64,000 nt of DNA. It comes from an uncultured Flavobacterium sp. GTDB lineage: Bacteria; Bacteroidota; Bacteroidia; Flavobacteriales; Flavobacteriaceae. Position 1 is the first letter of the stretch, and every line of letters begins with the position of its first letter. Location of the stretch: assembly GCF_951805225.1 (NCBI RefSeq), contig NZ_OX638201.1, positions 3,596,001 through 3,660,000 of the forward strand, given 5' to 3'. This document shows, one piece after another, positions 60,341 through 64,000 of this stretch. Under the pieces are notes generated by a model, which did no database searches, was not told the origin of the DNA, and saw only the letters and a program-made list of their open reading frames with translations. The position numbers and the translations under genes are program-made.

Positions 60341-62851
60341 ATGGAAAGTTTTCTTTTAGTTGCGTTATTTTGTTTTTTAATCTACATCCTTAATACGATC
60401 AAAGGTCGATTTGACAATCTCGAAGACCACATTCAGAGACTTAATAAAAAAATCGATCTCTTAAAAACAGTCGAAAAACCATCTGAAACTATTCCGGTAA
60501 TCAAAAAAGAAGAACTCAAAACAGCTCCCGATCAATCGAACAAAGCTACTTTTGAACCTGTTAAATCAGAAGTTACTCAAGAAAAAATTTCTGACGAGCA
60601 ATTAGAGAAAATTGCATTATCGTCTAAAATTGATAATTCACCTAAACCAGTTGAGCCAAAACCAATTGAACAAAAACCAATTCCTAAACCAATTATTCCC
60701 GTTGAACCTGAAAAATCATTTTGGGAAAACTTCAAAGAGAAAAATCCGGATTTAGAGAAATTTATTGGCGAAAACTTAATCAATAAAATTGGTGTATTAA
60801 TTCTTGTTCTAGGAATAAGTTATTTTGTAAAATATGCAATCGACAAAGATTGGATCAATGAACCTGCGCGCGTTGGAATCGGTGTTTTATGTGGTGCCTT
60901 AGTAATGGGAATTGCGCATAAATTGCGTAAAAACTATGCTGCATTTAGTTCGGTTATTGTTGCCGGAGCTATTGCAATTTTCTATTTCACAATCGGGATT
61001 GCTTTTCATGATTATCACTTATTCAATCAAACTGTCGCTTTTAGTATAATGGTTGTCATTACGGCTTTTAGCGCTTTAATATCATTATCTTATGACAGGA
61101 TTGAATTGGCCGTACTTTCATTAATTGGTGGATTTGCCGTTCCGTTTATGGTTAGTACGGGCGAAGGCAATTATGTGGTTCTTTTTACCTACATCATCAT
61201 TTTAAACATCGGAATTTTGGCTTTAGCCTATTATAAAAAATGGAATCTCGTTAACATTCTCGCTTATATATTCACCGTACTTTTATATGGAGCATGGTTG
61301 TCTAAAGATTTAACTTCTGGCAAACCACATTATCCGGGAGCATTTATTTTTGGTTTTGCTTTTTATTTTATTTTCATTTTGATGAATATCATTAATAACA
61401 TAAGATCAAAAGGAGAATTTTCTAAAACTCAACTGACTATCTTAGCCAGTAACACCTTTTTATTTTATGGTGCAGGAATGGCAATTTTAACCAATTATCA
61501 TCCGGAATTAAAAGGTTTATTTACGACTGTTCTTGCATTATTGAATTTGATTTATGCCTGGTTTTTATACAAAAAATTCGAACTCGACGAGAAAGCTGCA
61601 TATCTTCTTATCGGATTAACATTGACTTTTATAACCTTAGCAATTCCTATTCAGTTTGAAGGTAATTATATTACTTTATTCTGGGCTGCCGAAGCTGTCT
61701 TACTATTATGGCTTTCTCAAAAATCAAAAATAATCAGTTATCGCTTTGGTTCTATTATCGTTCATGTTTTAATGATCTTTAGTCTGATTATGGATTGGAA
61801 TAAATATTACCGCAATGACAATTTAGCTTTAAATATTATCATCAATCCTATATTTATAACAGGTGTTTTCGCCACAGCTTCATTGTTTGCAATTTGGTAC
61901 TTATTAAAAAATGAAACGAAAAACCTAATTATTTTCGACATCACATTTAACCCTGAGAGCTATAAGAAACTTGTTCTGGAAGTTGGTTTTGTATTTACTT
62001 ATTTAACGGGTTTATTCGAGGTAATTTTTCAATCGAATCATTATATAGAAAACTTATACAGTGCAATTGCATTACCTATTTTGTATCACTTAGTATTCTC
62101 AGCAATATTTACTTCGTTTTTAATAAAACAAAAATCAGAAACCGCATATCAGGGCGTTTTGTTGATAGCATCTTCTAATATTATTTTATTTGCATTTTGG
62201 TTCTCCAACTATCCATTCTTTGAACACAAAGACATTATTAGTTCCGGAATCGGGGAATCTATTGCTTTTTATCTACATTATGTCTCGTTCTTTATCACGA
62301 TTTATTTTGCCTATCAATTATTCTTAATCTATAAAAAAGCTGATTTTGACCTTTTCAAACATCGTTATTTTATGTGGATTGCGGCTTTTTTAATCATATA
62401 TATCGCCAGTTCAGAAGTTATGCTACATGGTCTTATTATAATGAATTCGCCCGTTACAACTCACGATTTACAAACAAGCACTATGTATGCAAGCTATAAA
62501 TCTGATTTGCCGTTTTTAAGGGATTTTATAGCAGATGATTATATTGGATTAGCCAGAACTAAAATAATCAAAACAGGATTTCCGGTTCTTTGGGGAATTC
62601 TCGCTTTTGTCTTTTTAATTGTTGGAATTAAAAAACAATACAAATCCCTAAGAATTATCGCATTATCCTTACTTGGATTAACTATTTTAAAATTATTTTT
62701 ATACGACATCAGCAACATTTCTGAAACTGGAAAAATTATATCATTTATCCTTTTAGGAATTTTAATTTTGATTATCTCTTTTGTGTATCAAAAAATAAAA
62801 GTCTTAGTTATTGATGAAAACAAGCCAAAAGAAAACAATGAAACTGAATAA
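60341..62851 (+). CDS. DUF2339 polytopic membrane protein
   Basis: 836 residues. N-terminal TM and coiled coil, a Pro/Lys/Glu-rich linker (~60-125), then the DUF2339 core starting FWENFKEKNPDLEKFIGENL, NKIGVLILVLGISYFVKYAI with about 20 TM helices. Function unknown; usually paired with DUF3999. It overlaps the next gene by 14 bp. Confidence 0.88.
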   Translation: MESFLLVALFCFLIYILNTIKGRFDNLEDHIQRLNKKIDLLKTVEKPSETIPVIKKEELKTAPDQSNKATFEPVKSEVTQEKISDEQLEKIALSSKIDNSPKPVEPKPIEQKPIPKPIIPVEPEKSFWENFKEKNPDLEKFIGENLINKIGVLILVLGISYFVKYAIDKDWINEPARVGIGVLCGALVMGIAHKLRKNYAAFSSVIVAGAIAIFYFTIGIAFHDYHLFNQTVAFSIMVVITAFSALISLSYDRIELAVLSLIGGFAVPFMVSTGEGNYVVLFTYIIILNIGILALAYYKKWNLVNILAYIFTVLLYGAWLSKDLTSGKPHYPGAFIFGFAFYFIFILMNIINNIRSKGEFSKTQLTILASNTFLFYGAGMAILTNYHPELKGLFTTVLALLNLIYAWFLYKKFELDEKAAYLLIGLTLTFITLAIPIQFEGNYITLFWAAEAVLLLWLSQKSKIISYRFGSIIVHVLMIFSLIMDWNKYYRNDNLALNIIINPIFITGVFATASLFAIWYLLKNETKNLIIFDITFNPESYKKLVLEVGFVFTYLTGLFEVIFQSNHYIENLYSAIALPILYHLVFSAIFTSFLIKQKSETAYQGVLLIASSNIILFAFWFSNYPFFEHKDIISSGIGESIAFYLHYVSFFITIYFAYQLFLIYKKADFDLFKHRYFMWIAAFLIIYIASSEVMLHGLIIMNSPVTTHDLQTSTMYASYKSDLPFLRDFIADDYIGLARTKIIKTGFPVLWGILAFVFLIVGIKKQYKSLRIIALSLLGLTILKLFLYDISNISETGKIISFILLGILILIISFVYQKIKVLVIDENKPKENNETE

Positions 62852-64000
62852 ATTTATCTTACTATTATTTCTTTCCAACCTTTCGTTTGGACAATATAAT
62901 ACAACTGCAAAACTAAAAAAAGCTGCAGAAAACGGCATGCATGAAATTGTTTTATCGCCAGAAATCAGATCTTTTTCAAAACAAGATTTAAGCGATATTC
63001 GAATATTTGATTCCAAAGGAAATGAGATTCCCTATTTTATACAAAACAGTAAAGATGTTTCGTCAAATTCATTTGTAGAATATAGTATCATTTCCAAAAC
63101 GGTTTACCCGAAGAAAACTACTTCGATTATTATTGAGATTCCATTAAATAAAAAAAATAATCAGCTTTCACTTTTTATTGCAAATTCTAATGTCGAAAAA
63201 AAGTACTCGGTTTCAGGAAGCGATAACCAAAAAGAATGGTTTGGAATATCTGATTCCCAAATACTTTCTGATTTAAATAGCACATCAGAAACCAGCGTTG
63301 TCAAGACTATTTCATATCCTTTAAGTACGTATCGTTATTTAAAAATAGATTTTGATGATCGAAAAACGCTTCCTGTTAATATCCTGAAAGTTGGGAATTT
63401 CGACACGCAATTGCAAAAAGGTGCTTTACAGGAAATTGTTCCAAAGAAATCATTTACAACAGAAGATCATTCGAAAAAAGAAACACAAATTCATGTTCTT
63501 TTTAATGCACCACAAGTCATTAATCAGATTGCGTTTGAAATTTCAAAACCAACTTATTACAATCGTCATGCTATTCTACTTAGGAAAGTAAAACAGCAAA
63601 CGAGAAGAAAATCTTCCATAATTGAAGAAGAAATTGCATCTTTTGAATTAAACTCAAACGAAAAAAACATCTTTACTATTCCTGAAATCTTCGAAAAAGA
63701 ATTTTATATAAAAATAGAAAATCACGATAATCAGCCTCTATCAGTTTCAACAATAAAATACAGTCAAAAACCAATTTCTATTGTTGCGGACTTAAGCAGT
63801 AATGAAAGTTACATTCTTAAAACCGGAAACAAAACCCTGACTGAACCTGATTATGACCTTTCAAGTTTTAAAAATAATATTGCCGTTAGCTTACCAGAAA
63901 TATCTATTTATGATATTCAGCAAAAAACTTCGGATAAAAATCACATCGAAAACAAATCTTTTTGGCAACAATCCTGGTTTATGTGGCTTTGTATTCTACT
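62838..64000 (+). CDS. DUF3999-family secreted/membrane protein (runs off the right edge)
   Basis: Open frame from ATG 62838 (an ATG at 62814 is also in frame, but the signal peptide MKLNKFILLLFLSNLSFGQ begins here). The beta-rich domain matches DUF3999 (EIVLSPEIRSFSKQDLSDIR, YRYLKIDFDDRKTLPVNILK). It continues beyond the window, with a TM starting at the edge (WFMWLCILL). DUF2339-DUF3999 is a conserved pair in Bacteroidota; role unknown. Confidence 0.85.
   Translation, partial: MKLNKFILLLFLSNLSFGQYNTTAKLKKAAENGMHEIVLSPEIRSFSKQDLSDIRIFDSKGNEIPYFIQNSKDVSSNSFVEYSIISKTVYPKKTTSIIIEIPLNKKNNQLSLFIANSNVEKKYSVSGSDNQKEWFGISDSQILSDLNSTSETSVVKTISYPLSTYRYLKIDFDDRKTLPVNILKVGNFDTQLQKGALQEIVPKKSFTTEDHSKKETQIHVLFNAPQVINQIAFEISKPTYYNRHAILLRKVKQQTRRKSSIIEEEIASFELNSNEKNIFTIPEIFEKEFYIKIENHDNQPLSVSTIKYSQKPISIVADLSSNESYILKTGNKTLTEPDYDLSSFKNNIAVSLPEISIYDIQQKTSDKNHIENKSFWQQSWFMWLCIL

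Overview
The window is AT-rich DNA of a Flavobacterium-like member of the Bacteroidota. This rests on a SusC/SusD pair, several promoters with the TAnnTTTG -7 box of this phylum, A-rich start regions without strong Shine-Dalgarno sequences, and many family-typical genes (DUF2339/DUF3999, PspC/GIN-domain cluster, DUF3347 copper cluster). No species name can be read from the sequence.

Positions 1-22031 are the right-hand part of an integrated virus-like element. It ends in the 3' half of a CAT-anticodon tRNA (21990-22031, an attachment-site remnant), and the intact tRNA and probably the integrase should lie left of the window. A repressor (20193) reads rightward and nearly everything else reads leftward. 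Early and replication genes come first (20030 to about 15970, with a 593-residue putative replication initiator). A block of transposase-derived and AraC-like genes follows (15964-13049). The late module (12757 to 1) comes last. The late module has no terminase, portal, tape-measure, sheath or tail-tube gene. It has a run of small, mostly membrane-anchored proteins, a transglutaminase-like protein, a capsid candidate followed by its own terminator, a RecA-like ATPase with an altered Walker A motif, a very basic DNA-binding-type protein, a lysis cassette (33-residue membrane peptide, GH19 endolysin, holin, candidate one-protein spanin) and two receptor-binding-type proteins. One of these is split by a ten-base homopolymer and carries 128-residue tandem repeats. 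The layout suggests a non-tailed, membrane-containing virus, and this is the best candidate for an undescribed system here. Three 60-base elements framed by GTAGA..TCTAC, with a possible fourth, lie between its genes.

Positions 22032-25534 form an accessory strip beside the attachment site: a resolvase-like remnant, an AbiH abortive-infection gene, a SMI1/KNR4 (SUKH) gene and an XRE regulator. Positions 25580-31239 hold a DoxX-like membrane protein, AraC-type regulators, an unrecognised protein in an operon with an AraC regulator, and a pentapeptide-repeat protein. Positions 31594-38233 are a polysaccharide-utilisation operon (SusC, SusD, a beta-helix surface lipoprotein) with a LacI/cre-like palindrome directly downstream of its probable -7 box. 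Positions 39018-41120 are a divergent MFS exporter and AraC pair.

Positions 41382-49838 form a copper/heavy-metal cluster: a Cys/His-rich secreted protein, a DUF3347 protein, an HMA-AraC fusion regulator, a P1B ATPase and a CopA-type multicopper oxidase with a CopB-like tail. A YoeB-type toxin-antitoxin pair is inserted in it. Positions 50032-56220 are housekeeping and envelope genes (thioesterase-like, DUF4870, PadR-PspC-GIN-GIN, thioredoxin reductase). tRNA-Pro (56397) is followed by six decayed, terminator-bearing tandem copies of itself. The window ends with an RlpA-like protein, a large secreted beta-helix protein and a DUF2339/DUF3999 membrane pair that runs off the right edge.
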